In this document: positions 30,977 to 39,558 of the stretch, piece by piece | How positions within the stretch are numbered: position 1 is the stretch's first letter | How the letters are laid out: each line of letters starts with the position of its first letter | NCBI GenBank assembly: GCA_020445665.1 | Contig: JAGRGD010000309.1 | Span: forward strand, 1 to 44,981 | Reading direction: 5' to 3' | DNA from: Rhodocyclaceae bacterium | GTDB taxonomy: Bacteria; Pseudomonadota; Gammaproteobacteria; Burkholderiales; Rhodocyclaceae | Length of the DNA: 44,981 nucleotides | Program-made: the position numbers and the translations under genes | The notes under the pieces: generated by a model | What the model was told of the DNA's origin: nothing | The model's input: only the letters and a program-made list of their open reading frames with translations | Database searches by the model: none

Positions 30977-32449
30977 ATGACCTGGATCGATTGCACCTCG
31001 CGCCGCTGCCGTCGCTGGATCACCGCCCTGTGCGTGCTGGTGCTGCTCGGCGGTCTCGCCGCCGCCTGGGGCTGGTACGCCTTCTTCCACGAGGAGCCCC
31101 AGCCGGCGTGGATCACCGAAGACCCCGAGATGCGCTTCAAGTACGGCTCGATCGGTGCCGAGAACGACGCCGGCATCCCGTACTGGATCTTCTACGTGCT
31201 GCCGCGGATGTTCCCCGAGAAGCTGCCGGGGCCGGGCGGCTACGCCAGCTTCGGGGTGGCCTGGGAGGAGGGCATGGAGCTGCCGGTGGGCTTCACCAAG
31301 AAGACCATCGGCTTCCCCCGGGTGGCCAACACCTGCGCCGTCTGCCACACCGGCAGCTACCGGGTCAGCGAGGACTCGAAGCCGGTCTTCGTGCCGCTGG
31401 CGCCGAACCACACCCTCGACCTCGCCGCCTTCTTCCGCTTCCTGATCGACTGCGCCAGGGACCCCCGCTTCAACCCGGACAACCTGATGCGCGAGATCAA
31501 CCTGGTCACCGACCTGTCCTTCGTCGATGGGCTGATCTACCGCTTCGTGCTGATCCCGATCACCCAGAAGCGCCTGCTCGAGCGCGAGGAGCAGTTCGCC
31601 TGGCTCTACCACCCCGGCTTCCCCGACTGGGGGCGGGGGCGCGACGACGCGATGAACCTGACCAAGTACTTCATGATCCGCTGGCCGATGGACGACACCT
31701 TCGGTCCCACCGACATGCCGTCCCTGTGGAACCTGGGCAAGTACCGGCCCGAGGCCGGCATGCGCATGAACTTCGCCGGGGACAGCCATGACGCCTACTC
31801 GGTGCTGATCGACTCCGCGCTGGGCCTGCTTGGCGCGCCGCCGAAGGACAACGCCGAGTTCCTCGCGCACATCGACTGGATGCTCGACTACTTCAGTGCG
31901 CAGAAGGCGCCGCCCTATCCGTTCCCGATCGACCGGACCCGGGCGGCGCGGGGACGCGAGGTGTTCCTCGCCGAGTGCGCAGCCTGCCATGAGAGCGCCC
32001 GCACCGGCACCGTGGTGCCGGTCGCCGAGGTGGGCACCAGCCGCGACCGCCTCGACACCTGGAACGAGCGCGCGGCGCGGGAGGCCAACGCGGTGGTGGA
32101 TGAGATGGGCATCGAGCGCAAGGGCCTGGTGGAGGCACCGCTGACCGGCTATGTGGCGGCCTTCCTCGACGGCATCTGGATCCGCGCGCCCTACCTGCAC
32201 AACGGCTCGGTGCCGACCCTGCGCGACCTCCTCGAGCCGGCTGCGCTGCGGCCGGTGCGCTTCCGCCGCGGCTACAACGTGTATGACCCGGCGCGGGTCG
32301 GCTTCGTGACCGAGGGGGCAGAGGCCGAGCGTATTGGCAGCCTGCACGATACCCACCAGAAGGGGGGCGGCAACCAGGGCCACGAGTACGGTACGGGTCT
32401 GGGCGAAGCGGACAAGCAGGCCCTCGTCGAGTACCTCAAGACCCTGTAG
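30977..32449 (+). CDS. membrane-anchored di-heme cytochrome c, paralogue 2
   Basis: A 490-residue protein with N-terminal anchor ([20 protein letters not shown]) and heme motifs CAVCH (120-124) and CAACH (334-338). It shares with paralogue 1 the FKYGS-xG start of the periplasmic domain, PYWIxxxLP, the heme spacing and the [19 protein letters not shown] segment, so the pair arose by tandem duplication. [12 protein letters not shown] segment near the C-terminus is also shared. It starts 12 bases after paralogue 1. Its 3' end overlaps the convergent hybrid-kinase gene by 14 bases. Confidence 0.85.
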   Translation: MTWIDCTSRRCRRWITALCVLVLLGGLAAAWGWYAFFHEEPQPAWITEDPEMRFKYGSIGAENDAGIPYWIFYVLPRMFPEKLPGPGGYASFGVAWEEGMELPVGFTKKTIGFPRVANTCAVCHTGSYRVSEDSKPVFVPLAPNHTLDLAAFFRFLIDCARDPRFNPDNLMREINLVTDLSFVDGLIYRFVLIPITQKRLLEREEQFAWLYHPGFPDWGRGRDDAMNLTKYFMIRWPMDDTFGPTDMPSLWNLGKYRPEAGMRMNFAGDSHDAYSVLIDSALGLLGAPPKDNAEFLAHIDWMLDYFSAQKAPPYPFPIDRTRAARGREVFLAECAACHESARTGTVVPVAEVGTSRDRLDTWNERAAREANAVVDEMGIERKGLVEAPLTGYVAAFLDGIWIRAPYLHNGSVPTLRDLLEPAALRPVRFRRGYNVYDPARVGFVTEGAEAERIGSLHDTHQKGGGNQGHEYGTGLGEADKQALVEYLKTL

Positions 32450-34298
32450 CGGGGTCGCCGGGTGGCGGGTCCATGGTGCGCGGTGTCGCCGGTGCGACGA
32501 AGGCCTGGAGGGTCTCGGTAAGCCGGGCCAGCGAGTAGGGCTTGCTCAGGTAGGCGTCCATGCCGGCGGCGGTGCAGTCGTCCGCGTCGCCCGAGACAGC
32601 GTTGGCCGTCAATGCAATGATCGGGGTTCGCGCCAGGCCTTCGCGCGCCTCGGTGGCGCGCCAGCGCCGCGTGGCCTCCAGCCCGTCCATGCCCGGCATC
32701 TGGCAGTCCATCAGGACTGCGGCGTAGGCCTCGCGGCCGAGTCGCTCGAGGGCCTCGTGGCCGTCCGTGGCCTCGTCGTGGTCATAGCCCAGCTGGTCCA
32801 GCGCGGCGGCAGCCACGAGCCGGTTGGTGGCATTGTCTTCAACGATCAAGATCCGTGCGCCGCCGGCGTTCGCCAGATCGTTCTCTGCTTCGGTGGCCGG
32901 CGGTTCGGGCGGTGGACTGGCCACCATCGGCAGCGCCAGCGTGAAGCTGGCACCGCTGCCCGGCGGCGTCGCGTCGAGCACCAGGCTGCCCCCCATCAGC
33001 GTCGCGAGCTGGCGGGAGATGCTGAGGCCGAGCCCGACACCGCCGGCCTTGCGGGTGATGAAGCCGTCGAGCTGGCGGAAGGTCTCGAAGATCCGTTCCC
33101 GGTCCGCGGTGGCGATGCCCTTGCCGGAGTCGCGCACGCGGACGCTCCAGCTGTCGCCGTCGGGGTGGCGGTGACAGTCCAGGTCGACGTCGATACGGCC
33201 AGAGGGGCAGTACTTGATCGCGTTGGACAGCAGATTGGAGAGCACCTGCCGGACGCGGTGGGCGTCGCCGAGCAGCCAGCCCGGCAGCGGCGCGGCGTGG
33301 TGGACCTCGAGGGCCAGGCCTTTCTCCTCGGCGCGCGGCCGCATCAGCTGAACCAGCTGGTCCACCAGGTCGGTGGGTGCGAAGGGCGCCGGCATCAGCT
33401 CGAGCCGCCCCGCTTCGATCTTCGAAAAATCGAGGATCTCGTCGATCAGTCGCAGCAGGTGCTCGCCGGAATCCTGGAGCGTGGCGAGGAACTTGCGCTG
33501 ACCCCCATCGAGGGGGGAGCGGCCGAGCAGCTGGGCCATGCCCAGCACGCCGTTCATCGGGGTCCGGATCTCGTGGCTCATGGTGGCCAGGAACATGCTT
33601 TTGGCGAGATTCGCCGCATCGGCCTCGCGGCGGCTCTCCTCCGCCCGTTGAACGCTCTGCTCGAGGTCGATCTGCAGTTGCAGCATCTCCTTCAGGTTGC
33701 GTTCGATGCGGCGTCCGTTGAGATACAGGGACACGATGAAGATCGCGAGCGTGGCCGCCACCAGGTGCTCGAGGTAGGTCTCCCGCAGCGCGTAGCCGGC
33801 AACACTGGGAATCAGCATCGCGGCGAAGAAGCCCAGGTAAGCCGGCAGCAGGGGAGACAGCGACACCAGCCCGGACGAGCCGACCCCCATCAATGCCACC
33901 GCAGAGATGACCGACAGGCCGCTCTCGGCCGGTGGGCACAGCACGCTGCCGAGCATTCCCCAGAGCAGGCCGGCGAGGCTTGCCTCCGCGATCAGTCGCG
34001 GCCGCAGCCGCAGCGCCTCGGCCCGGTGGTCGGCGGCGCGCTGCCAGCGACGTACCGTCAGCCCTCGCCAGCCCGAAAGAGCGAGCACGGCCAGCCACCA
34101 GAGGGCGAGCGGCGTCGGCGACGGATAGGCCTCACGCAGAAGGATCAGCAGCAGGGTGCTGATGAATACCGACACCGGCAGCATGAAGCGGTGCTGGCGC
34201 AGGTGGGCCTCGACCAGTGTCGCCCTGAGTCGCTCCGCGCTGTCCGAGTCGTCGCTCGCCAAGTCCATCGTGTCCTGCCCGAAAGTGGCCTTCGCCAT
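32436..34298 (-). CDS. hybrid sensor histidine kinase
   Basis: A 620-residue membrane kinase with about five or six hydrophobic segments in residues 40-195 (a membrane-embedded input region without a large periplasmic domain), then a HisKA domain with His242 ([15 protein letters not shown]). A HATPase domain ([23 protein letters not shown]) and a C-terminal receiver with phospho-acceptor Asp in [12 protein letters not shown] follow. There is no histidine phosphotransfer domain, so an unlinked one is needed for onward signalling. It lies 39 bases downstream of the AcoR-type gene on the same strand. Confidence 0.92.
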   Translation of the reverse strand: MAKATFGQDTMDLASDDSDSAERLRATLVEAHLRQHRFMLPVSVFISTLLLILLREAYPSPTPLALWWLAVLALSGWRGLTVRRWQRAADHRAEALRLRPRLIAEASLAGLLWGMLGSVLCPPAESGLSVISAVALMGVGSSGLVSLSPLLPAYLGFFAAMLIPSVAGYALRETYLEHLVAATLAIFIVSLYLNGRRIERNLKEMLQLQIDLEQSVQRAEESRREADAANLAKSMFLATMSHEIRTPMNGVLGMAQLLGRSPLDGGQRKFLATLQDSGEHLLRLIDEILDFSKIEAGRLELMPAPFAPTDLVDQLVQLMRPRAEEKGLALEVHHAAPLPGWLLGDAHRVRQVLSNLLSNAIKYCPSGRIDVDLDCHRHPDGDSWSVRVRDSGKGIATADRERIFETFRQLDGFITRKAGGVGLGLSISRQLATLMGGSLVLDATPPGSGASFTLALPMVASPPPEPPATEAENDLANAGGARILIVEDNATNRLVAAAALDQLGYDHDEATDGHEALERLGREAYAAVLMDCQMPGMDGLEATRRWRATEAREGLARTPIIALTANAVSGDADDCTAAGMDAYLSKPYSLARLTETLQAFVAPATPRTMDPPPGDPATGS

Positions 34299-34337
34299 GG
34301 TAACGGCCCGAATCCGGCAGGGTGGAGGATCCGGATG

Positions 34338-36185
34338 TCAGGCGGGGGCTTCGGACTGGCGCAGCTTGCGGTACAGCGTGGTCCGGGTGATCCCCAGTTC
34401 GCGGGCCGCTGCGGACACGTTGCCGGCATGACGGTCGAGGCACTCCCGCACCAGCCGCAGTTCCGCTGCGCGCAGGTCGCCACCCGGCAAGGGGGGCTGG
34501 GGTGGCCGGCTGGCGTGGATATCGATGCTGTCCTCCGGCAGATGGTCCGGTCGCAGGGCGGCCTCATCGGGGCCGAGCATCGCGATCGCCACCCTCAGGA
34601 CGTTGCGCAGCTGGCGCAGGTTGCCTGGCCAGGGCTGTCGTCGCAGCAGTTCCCGGGTCTCCGGCGCGATCTGGACGGCCCGGCTGGGGCTCTCGTCGTC
34701 CACCACCCTTGCCACTAGCGCGTCAAAGTCGGCCCGCTCGTGCAGGGGCGGAAGCCACACCGTGAGGCCGTTGAGGCGGAACAGCAGGTCGGCGCGGAAG
34801 CGGCCGTCGGCCACCATCTGCTGCAGGGGGCGGTGGCTGGCGCAGACCAGGCCGATATCCACCGGCACCTCCTCGCTGGCGCCGAGGGGGACCACCGCCC
34901 GCGTCTCGAGGACGCGCAGCAGGACGGCCTGCAGCGCCAGCGGCATGTCGCCGATCTCGTCCAGGAACAGGGTGCCCCCATGGGCCTCGAGGATCTTGCC
35001 CCGGGCTCAGCGGGCGCGGGCGCCGGTGAAGGCGCCGGGGGCATAGCCGAACAGTTCGGCCTCGATCAGCGTGGCCGGGATCGAGGCGCAATTGACGGCC
35101 ACCCAAGGGGCATCCCGGCGCGGGCTGCTGCGGTGGAAGGCGCGGGCAAACCACTCCTTGCCGCTGCCGGTCTCGCCCTGGATCAGAAGCGGGATGTTCC
35201 GATCTGCAATCTTGCGGGCGCGGTCCACCGCGATCCGCATCCGGGCGTCGCCGTGCTCCAGCTCATCGAAGCCGTCGTTGCCCTGTACCGGCGCCGTCGC
35301 CGACAGGGAGCGGGGCCGCCGGCGTGGCGCGGCCCGCAGCCGGACCTGGGCGGTCAGCCAGCGGCCCTGGCGGGTGCGCAGTTCGAGCGGCTGGCCATCG
35401 GCCGGTGAGGCCAGCAGGCGCCGCCACTCGGCGTCGAAGCTGGCTTCGAAGGAGGGCAGGGCGTCGAGGCCCCGCAGCCCCAGTTGCTGTCGTGCGTTGC
35501 GGTTGCAGGCGAGCATCTGGCCCGCCTCATCGAAGACCGCGATCGCCTCCAGCGGACTGCCGAGCATTTCCGGGTAGGGGCTGAAATGCATCGAGACATG
35601 GCCGTCGCCCATGCTCTCCAGCAGTCGGTGCTCGATCATCTCCGCGGTGGAGTGCAGCAGCGCGCGGGCATGGGGGAGCGAGACGCGGACATCGCTGGAG
35701 AGGTCGAGGATGCCGAGCATGCCGCCCGACGGGGCGTGGATCGGTGTGGCGATGCAGGTCAGGAAGCGATTGCGCTCGAGGTAGTGCTCGTCCGCCATGA
35801 CCGACACCGTGCGCGACTCGTGAATCGCCGTGCCGATGGCGTTGGTGCCCATCTGCGCTTCGGCCCAGCCGGCGCCCGGCATCAGCGCCACGCGCTGGGC
35901 GCGTGACACGAAGCTCCCGTCGCCCACGGCACGCAGGATCAGGCCCTCCCGGTCTGCGAGCAGCACCATCGAGGCGTCGTGGTCGAGCTGGCCATGGAGA
36001 TGCTCGATGATCGGCTGGGCATAGGTCACCAGGCGGGCGTTGGCCTCCAGGCGCTCGGCGAGCAGCGCCCGGTCGACCGGTTCACTGCCTAGCGGGCTGT
36101 CCGTCGCGAGGCCCTGCTCGGCACAGCGTGTCCAGGACGAGCGGATCAGGGGGTCGCGGGGAGGGACCGGGTCGGGGCGGCTCAT
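34338..36185 (-). pseudogene. AcoR-type sigma-54 activator interrupted by an in-frame TGA
   Basis: A 616-codon frame encodes an AcoR-family enhancer-binding protein. It begins with a GAF-type sensor half (SSWTRCAEQGL through GMLGILDLSSD), then an AAA+ domain with Walker A GETGSGKE and GAFTGA, and ends in a Fis-type helix-turn-helix (NVSAAARELGITRTTLYRKL). Codon 393 is TGA (35009-35007), six residues after GAFTGA, where relatives usually have glycine (a GGA to TGA change). The frame continues perfectly on both sides. The product would stop before Walker B and the DNA-binding domain. ATG 36185 is chosen by fit to the family start; ribosome-binding site is poor. A sequencing error is the simplest rival explanation. 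Confidence 0.85.
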
Positions 36186-36198
36186 GGGGCCCGGATCT

Positions 36199-36214
36199 GC
36201 AGGAAACATGCCGG
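36199..36214 (-). promoter_or_regulatory. possible sigma-54 promoter of the AcoR-type gene
   Basis: On the minus strand CCGGCATGTTTCCTGCAG has GG and GC ten bases apart (36212-36211 and 36200-36199). The match is good but the implied start near 36187 would give a nearly leaderless message with the chosen ATG, so either the start or the promoter call may be wrong. Confidence 0.4.
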
Positions 36215-36323
36215 ATTGCGCGGTGGCGTGCCGCGATCCGGAGAATCGCGCGGCACCTTGGCCGACGCAGCCGAAGCGCCGGGCAGGGCGGTGCGGTGCG
36301 TGCCCCGTCCGGCGTGACCGCTT

Positions 36324-36361
36324 GCGCAACACCTGTCCCAAAACGGGTCACTCCGTTGCGC
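36324..36361. promoter_or_regulatory. operator-like site 1 (TGTCCC-N5-GGGTCA) in a nested inverted repeat
   Basis: TGTCCCAAAACGGGTCA (36334-36350) is an imperfect palindrome. It is enclosed by a second inverted repeat, GCGCAAC (36324-36330) and GTTGCGC (36355-36361). The same 17-bp core occurs upstream of both sigma-54 promoters near 38 kb. Probably the binding site of the adjacent AcoR-type activator. Confidence 0.6.
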
Positions 36362-36575
36362 TCGACCGGCCCGCCGACTCCGGTCTGGACCATGCCAAGC
36401 GGATGTCGTCGCGTCGGCGCATCCGGCGCGGGCGGCATCTCGACCATGGCTGTTGCCTAAAATGCCCTGATCGCGAAGCATTTGCATCGCAGCATCAGTC
36501 GGCTCGCGCTATCCTGCGGCTGAGACGGATTGTCGCCGATGGAACCGGCGATGCCGCGGCCTGCTTCCCGAGTCG

Positions 36576-37871
36576 ATGATACGAACCTTCCAGAGCCTGA
36601 CATCGCGTTTCCGCCTGTCCCTCGCGCTCGCGGCGGCCGCATTGCCGTTCGTGACCGTGCTGGTGTTCGCGAACGTCTGGGTGTACGGGCCCATGCAGGA
36701 CGACCTGCAGGTCATCTCCGACGAGATCCAGGCGCGCTTCGAGGAAGTCGGCAGCCTGCAACTGCTGCTGGCCCAGAGCGCCATGCCGCCCAACGATTTC
36801 CTGATCCACGGCGGCAGCGACGAGCGCATCCGTTTCGAACTGATGGCGGGGCGCATCGAGAGCATCTTCGGCGACCTGATGCGCTCGACCTCCGTCGCGC
36901 ACGCGGAGGAGCAGCGTCGCCTGAGCGACATGGTGCAGCGCTGGGCCGTGGCGCGGAAGATGGGCGACGCGCTGCTGACCTGGCCGCCGGAGACCCGCCT
37001 GACGGAAGGGGCGGTGGTCATGGAGCGCTTTGACCGGGAGCTCGACCAGCTGACCGAAGACGCAGAAGCGCTGCTGGCCCATGTCCGGGTCGAACTCGAG
37101 GGCGCGCGCGATCAGTCGATCAAGCGGCGCCACGACCTCAACCGGTTCGTCGCGCTCGCGACCGCGATGGCTGGCATTCTCACGCTGGTGCTGATGACGC
37201 TGCTCGGGCGCAACGTCGGCGAGCCGCGCACGGTGCGGCGCAGCGTCGCGCAGCCCCCCTCCTTGCCCCCGTCGCCGAGCCCGCCGAAGGAAGAGGCGCC
37301 CGTGGAGGCGCTTGCGGACGAGCAGCCCTCACCCCGCCAACTGGAGAGCCCGCCAGCGGGCGAGCCAGCAGTCGATCCCTTGACCCGCCTGTGGAGCCGC
37401 GGCAGCCTCCAGCGCCAGCTCGCCATCGAAACCGAGCGGGCGATGGTGCTCGAGACGCCGTCGTCGATCGCGATCATCGAGATCGATGGATTCGACAGCC
37501 TCGAGGAACGCTACGGCGAGGCCGCGGTGGTGCCGGTTGTGCTCGCGGTCTCCGAGCGTCTTCGCCACATCATTCGCAGCACCGATTTCCCGGCTCGCTC
37601 GAATGCCGGCGAGTTTGCCGTCCTGATGCCGGCCACCGATCTGCGCCAGGCGGTGGAACTGGCCGATCGTCTGCGCCGGGAGGTGGCAGACGCGCCGGTT
37701 TCGATCGGGCGCCGCACGGCGTCGATCACGGTCAGTATCGGCGTGGCAGGTGACGGTGTCGGCCGCGCCGGCCAGGTCGGCGCCTCGACGCTGCTGGGGC
37801 GGGCGGATCAGGCGATGCACCGCGCCCGACGCGCCGGCGGGAACCGGGTCGAGCGCAGCGGCGTCCGCTAG
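36576..37871 (+). CDS. membrane protein with degenerate GGDEF domain
   Basis: A 431-residue protein: transmembrane helix (about 15-37), periplasmic domain (38-190), second helix (about 191-210), a proline-rich linker and a GGDEF domain (about 265-431) beginning DPLTRLWSRGSL. The catalytic loop reads Asn343-Ala-Gly-Glu-Phe in place of Gly-Gly-Asp/Glu-Glu-Phe, so diguanylate cyclase activity is unlikely. It may bind a partner or nucleotide as a sensor. The stop codon TAG is part of the CTAG that borders the palindromic insertion, so the original C-terminus may have been altered. It is divergent from the AcoR-type gene. Confidence 0.85.
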   Translation: MIRTFQSLTSRFRLSLALAAAALPFVTVLVFANVWVYGPMQDDLQVISDEIQARFEEVGSLQLLLAQSAMPPNDFLIHGGSDERIRFELMAGRIESIFGDLMRSTSVAHAEEQRRLSDMVQRWAVARKMGDALLTWPPETRLTEGAVVMERFDRELDQLTEDAEALLAHVRVELEGARDQSIKRRHDLNRFVALATAMAGILTLVLMTLLGRNVGEPRTVRRSVAQPPSLPPSPSPPKEEAPVEALADEQPSPRQLESPPAGEPAVDPLTRLWSRGSLQRQLAIETERAMVLETPSSIAIIEIDGFDSLEERYGEAAVVPVVLAVSERLRHIIRSTDFPARSNAGEFAVLMPATDLRQAVELADRLRREVADAPVSIGRRTASITVSIGVAGDGVGRAGQVGASTLLGRADQAMHRARRAGGNRVERSGVR

Positions 37872-37924
37872 GGTCTGTGGACATTTGTATGGCGATCCGC
37901 CATACAAATGTCCACAGACCCTAG
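37868..37924. mobile_element. 49-bp palindromic insertion flanked by CTAG
   Basis: Two perfect 23-bp inverted arms (37872-37894 and 37898-37920) separated by ATC, bordered on both sides by CTAG. Each arm begins GGTCTGTGGACATTTGTATG. The CTAG copies fit the YTAR-type target duplication of IS5-family elements. No transposase fits inside, so this is a minimal miniature element or two fused insertion-sequence ends. The same end recurs at 44932. Confidence 0.8.
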
Positions 37925-38033
37925 GGCGCGACCGGCCTTCGCGCGGGCGCCGCGCCGGGGGGCTTCCGAATTCAGTCTCCCTGTCTTGTGGCGGCGCGTC
38001 GCCACGTTCGGCAACGCTGCGCACTGGAGCACC

Positions 38034-38050
38034 TGTCCAGAATCGGGTCA
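38034..38050. promoter_or_regulatory. operator-like site 2
   Basis: TGTCCAGAATCGGGTCA, with the preceding CACC, matches site 1 at 17 of 21 positions. It ends 81 bases before the GG of the sigma-54 promoter at 38132, a normal enhancer distance. Confidence 0.6.
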
Positions 38051-38129
38051 GCCCGTGGTGCCCGGTCAGGCGTGGGCAATCGGCCGCAATGCCTTGCCCC
38101 GCAAGGGATCTGGGCGTTCGGCAGAGATT

Positions 38130-38146
38130 CCGGCACGCGTCATGCA
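38130..38146 (+). promoter_or_regulatory. sigma-54 promoter of the putative small RNA
   Basis: CCGGCACGCGTCATGCA has GG (38132-38133) and GC (38144-38145) ten bases apart and the GGCACG core. Predicted start 38152-38158, with no ribosome-binding site or credible reading frame downstream. Confidence 0.7.
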
Positions 38147-38152
38147 TTAAGA

Positions 38153-38309
38153 AAATCGTGGATGTGGGTTGTCGGGCGGCCCTCCCTCTACCGCCCTGCG
38201 CCTCGATCCGCGCCTCTCATGGCGCTGCGAGTCCGACCGCCGGCATCCACGATTTCTCCCTCCACGGCGTAGCTTAGGGGCGGCCCGCAGAGCGGGCCGC
38301 CCGATTTTT
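38153..38309 (+). ncRNA. putative sigma-54-dependent small RNA
   Basis: A segment of about 157 bases runs from a sigma-54 promoter to a strong terminator. A long-range stem pairs AAATCGTGGATG (38153-38164) with CATCCACGATTT (38244-38255). Inside it, hairpins form from GGGCGG/CCGCCC (38174-38179, 38191-38196) and from GCGCC/GGCGC (38210-38214, 38221-38225) extended by CTCG/CGAG, making a branched structure. A 37-codon frame from ATG 38162 has no ribosome-binding site and does not look like PqqA. If transcription starts at 38157, the first bases of the long stem would be missing. Function unknown. Confidence 0.5.
38278..38309 (+). terminator. rho-independent terminator of the putative small RNA
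   Basis: A perfect 11-bp stem GGGCGGCCCGC / GCGGGCCGCCC (38278-38288, 38292-38302) with loop AGA, followed by GATTTTTC. Confidence 0.9.
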
Positions 38310-38370
38310 CCCGACGCCGTCCTTCCCCGGATCCAGATCGCCCGCCCGAGCGAGACATGCGTGCCGGACA

Positions 38371-38387
38371 GGTGTCCCAGTTCGAGA
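38371..38387. promoter_or_regulatory. operator-like site 3
   Basis: TGTCCCAGTTCGAGACA is the third copy of the 17-bp pattern. It ends 88 bases before the GG of the ABC-operon promoter, the same arrangement as site 2. Confidence 0.6.
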
Positions 38388-38473
38388 CAGTCTGCGTCAT
38401 CCGGACGCGTCGGCGAGCCGGCCGGGCGGGCCGAATCCGGGGCATGCCGGGGGCTCGGGAAGATATCCCGACG

Positions 38474-38490
38474 TTGGCACGTGGCTTGCA
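38474..38490 (+). promoter_or_regulatory. sigma-54 promoter of the ABC transporter operon
   Basis: TTGGCACGTGGCTTGCA is a full match to the sigma-54 consensus, with GG at 38476-38477 and GC at 38488-38489. Expected start near 38501. Confidence 0.92.
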
Positions 38491-38571
38491 CCGTCGGGAA
38501 CAACGCGGTTATACCGCCATCTCAGTGGCAGGCGCCCGGATAGAGGCGTCGCCCAAGGAAGGAGACTTTCC

Positions 38572-39558
38572 ATGTTGCGTCGTTTGCCCCTCGCGGGTCT
38601 GCTGGCCGTCATTCTGGCCGTCCTCTTGTCTGCTCACGTCCGCGCAGAGGGGGCGACGCTGCGCGTGGGTGTCCTGAAGTACGGCACGGTCAATTGGGAG
38701 CTGGACGTGATCCGCCACCATGGCCTCGACCGGGACAACGGCTTCACCCTCGAGATCACGCCGCTGGCGCTGAAGGATGCCGCGGCCGTCGCGGTTCAGG
38801 GCGGGGCGGTGGACATCATCGTCAGCGACTGGCTGTGGGTCGCGCGCCAGCGCGCGGAAGGGCGCCTGTTTTCGTTTGCGCCATATTCCCGTGCCGAGGG
38901 CAGCCTGATGGTGCGACCGGACGCCGGCGTGACGACCTTCGCCGATCTGAAGGGCAAACGCCTGGGCGTCGCCGGGGGCGCCCTCGACAAGAGCTGGCTT
39001 TTGCTGCGCGCGTACGCGCGGCAGCAGACCGGCACCGACGCGGCCGAACTGGTCGAACCCAACTTCGCTGCGCCGCCGCTCCTCAACCAGCTGGTCCTGA
39101 AGGGGGAACTGCCGGCGACCCTCAACTTCTGGCATTTTGCCGCGCGCCTCGAGGCCGCCGGCATGCGGCGCCTGCTCAGCATCGACGAAGTGCTCGGCGG
39201 CCTCGGCATCGATCGCGAGTTGCCGATGGTGGGCTGGGTGTTCAAGGAGGACTGGGCCGAGGCGAACCGGGCGGCAGTGGACGGCTTTCTGCGCGCCTCG
39301 GATGCCGCCAAGGCCATCCTGCGCGACTCGGACGCCGAGTGGGAGCGGCTGCGCCCCATGATGAAGGCCGAGGACGAGGCCACCTTCGTCGCGCTGCGCG
39401 AGGGCTTCCGGGCCGGCATTCCGCAAGCAGGCGTCGAGCAGGCAGAACGCGCGGCACGGCAGGCCTACGGGGTGCTGGCACGCGAGGGCGGAGAAGCGCT
39501 GGTCGGCAAGGCCACGGAACTGGCGTCCGGCGTGTTCTGGCGGACCGCGGCGCAGTGA
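38572..39558 (+). CDS. NitT/TauT-type ABC transporter substrate-binding protein
   Basis: A 328-residue periplasmic binding protein with signal peptide (cut near HVRA, residue 25). The body has the features of the nitrate/sulfonate/taurine group: LRVGVLKYGTVNWELDVI at the start, VDIIVSDWLWVA and FADLKGKRLGV. The ligand is unknown. It could be an alcohol-oxidation product, a cofactor or a chelate. AAGGAAGGAG precedes ATG 38572. First gene of a seven-gene sigma-54 operon; its TGA overlaps the GTG of the permease. Confidence 0.88.
   Translation: MLRRLPLAGLLAVILAVLLSAHVRAEGATLRVGVLKYGTVNWELDVIRHHGLDRDNGFTLEITPLALKDAAAVAVQGGAVDIIVSDWLWVARQRAEGRLFSFAPYSRAEGSLMVRPDAGVTTFADLKGKRLGVAGGALDKSWLLLRAYARQQTGTDAAELVEPNFAAPPLLNQLVLKGELPATLNFWHFAARLEAAGMRRLLSIDEVLGGLGIDRELPMVGWVFKEDWAEANRAAVDGFLRASDAAKAILRDSDAEWERLRPMMKAEDEATFVALREGFRAGIPQAGVEQAERAARQAYGVLAREGGEALVGKATELASGVFWRTAAQ

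Larger units (their letters stand above)
36186..36575. other. divergent intergenic region between the AcoR-type gene and the GGDEF gene
   Basis: These 390 bases contain the 17-bp site nested in a wider inverted repeat and a sigma-54-like sequence on the minus strand. No convincing sigma-70 promoter for the GGDEF gene and no coding potential were found. Confidence 0.5.
37925..38571. other. 650-bp non-coding regulatory region before the ABC operon
   Basis: No convincing gene. It holds operator-like site 2, a sigma-54 promoter, a structured segment ending in a strong terminator, operator-like site 3 and a second sigma-54 promoter with a 71-base leader ending in AAGGAAGGAG before ATG 38572. A 6-bp hairpin (GTGGCG with CGCCAC, 37988-38005) is of unclear meaning. 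Confidence 0.7.

Noticed and set aside
35007-35009. TGA in the AcoR-type gene as a selenocysteine codon
   Set aside because: Relatives have glycine, not cysteine, at this position and no selenocysteine insertion hairpin is evident after it.
38162-38272. A 37-codon frame starting MW in the putative small RNA, as a possible PqqA peptide
   Set aside because: It lacks the Glu-x-x-x-Tyr motif from which PQQ is made, has no ribosome-binding site, and no pqqB-E genes are near.
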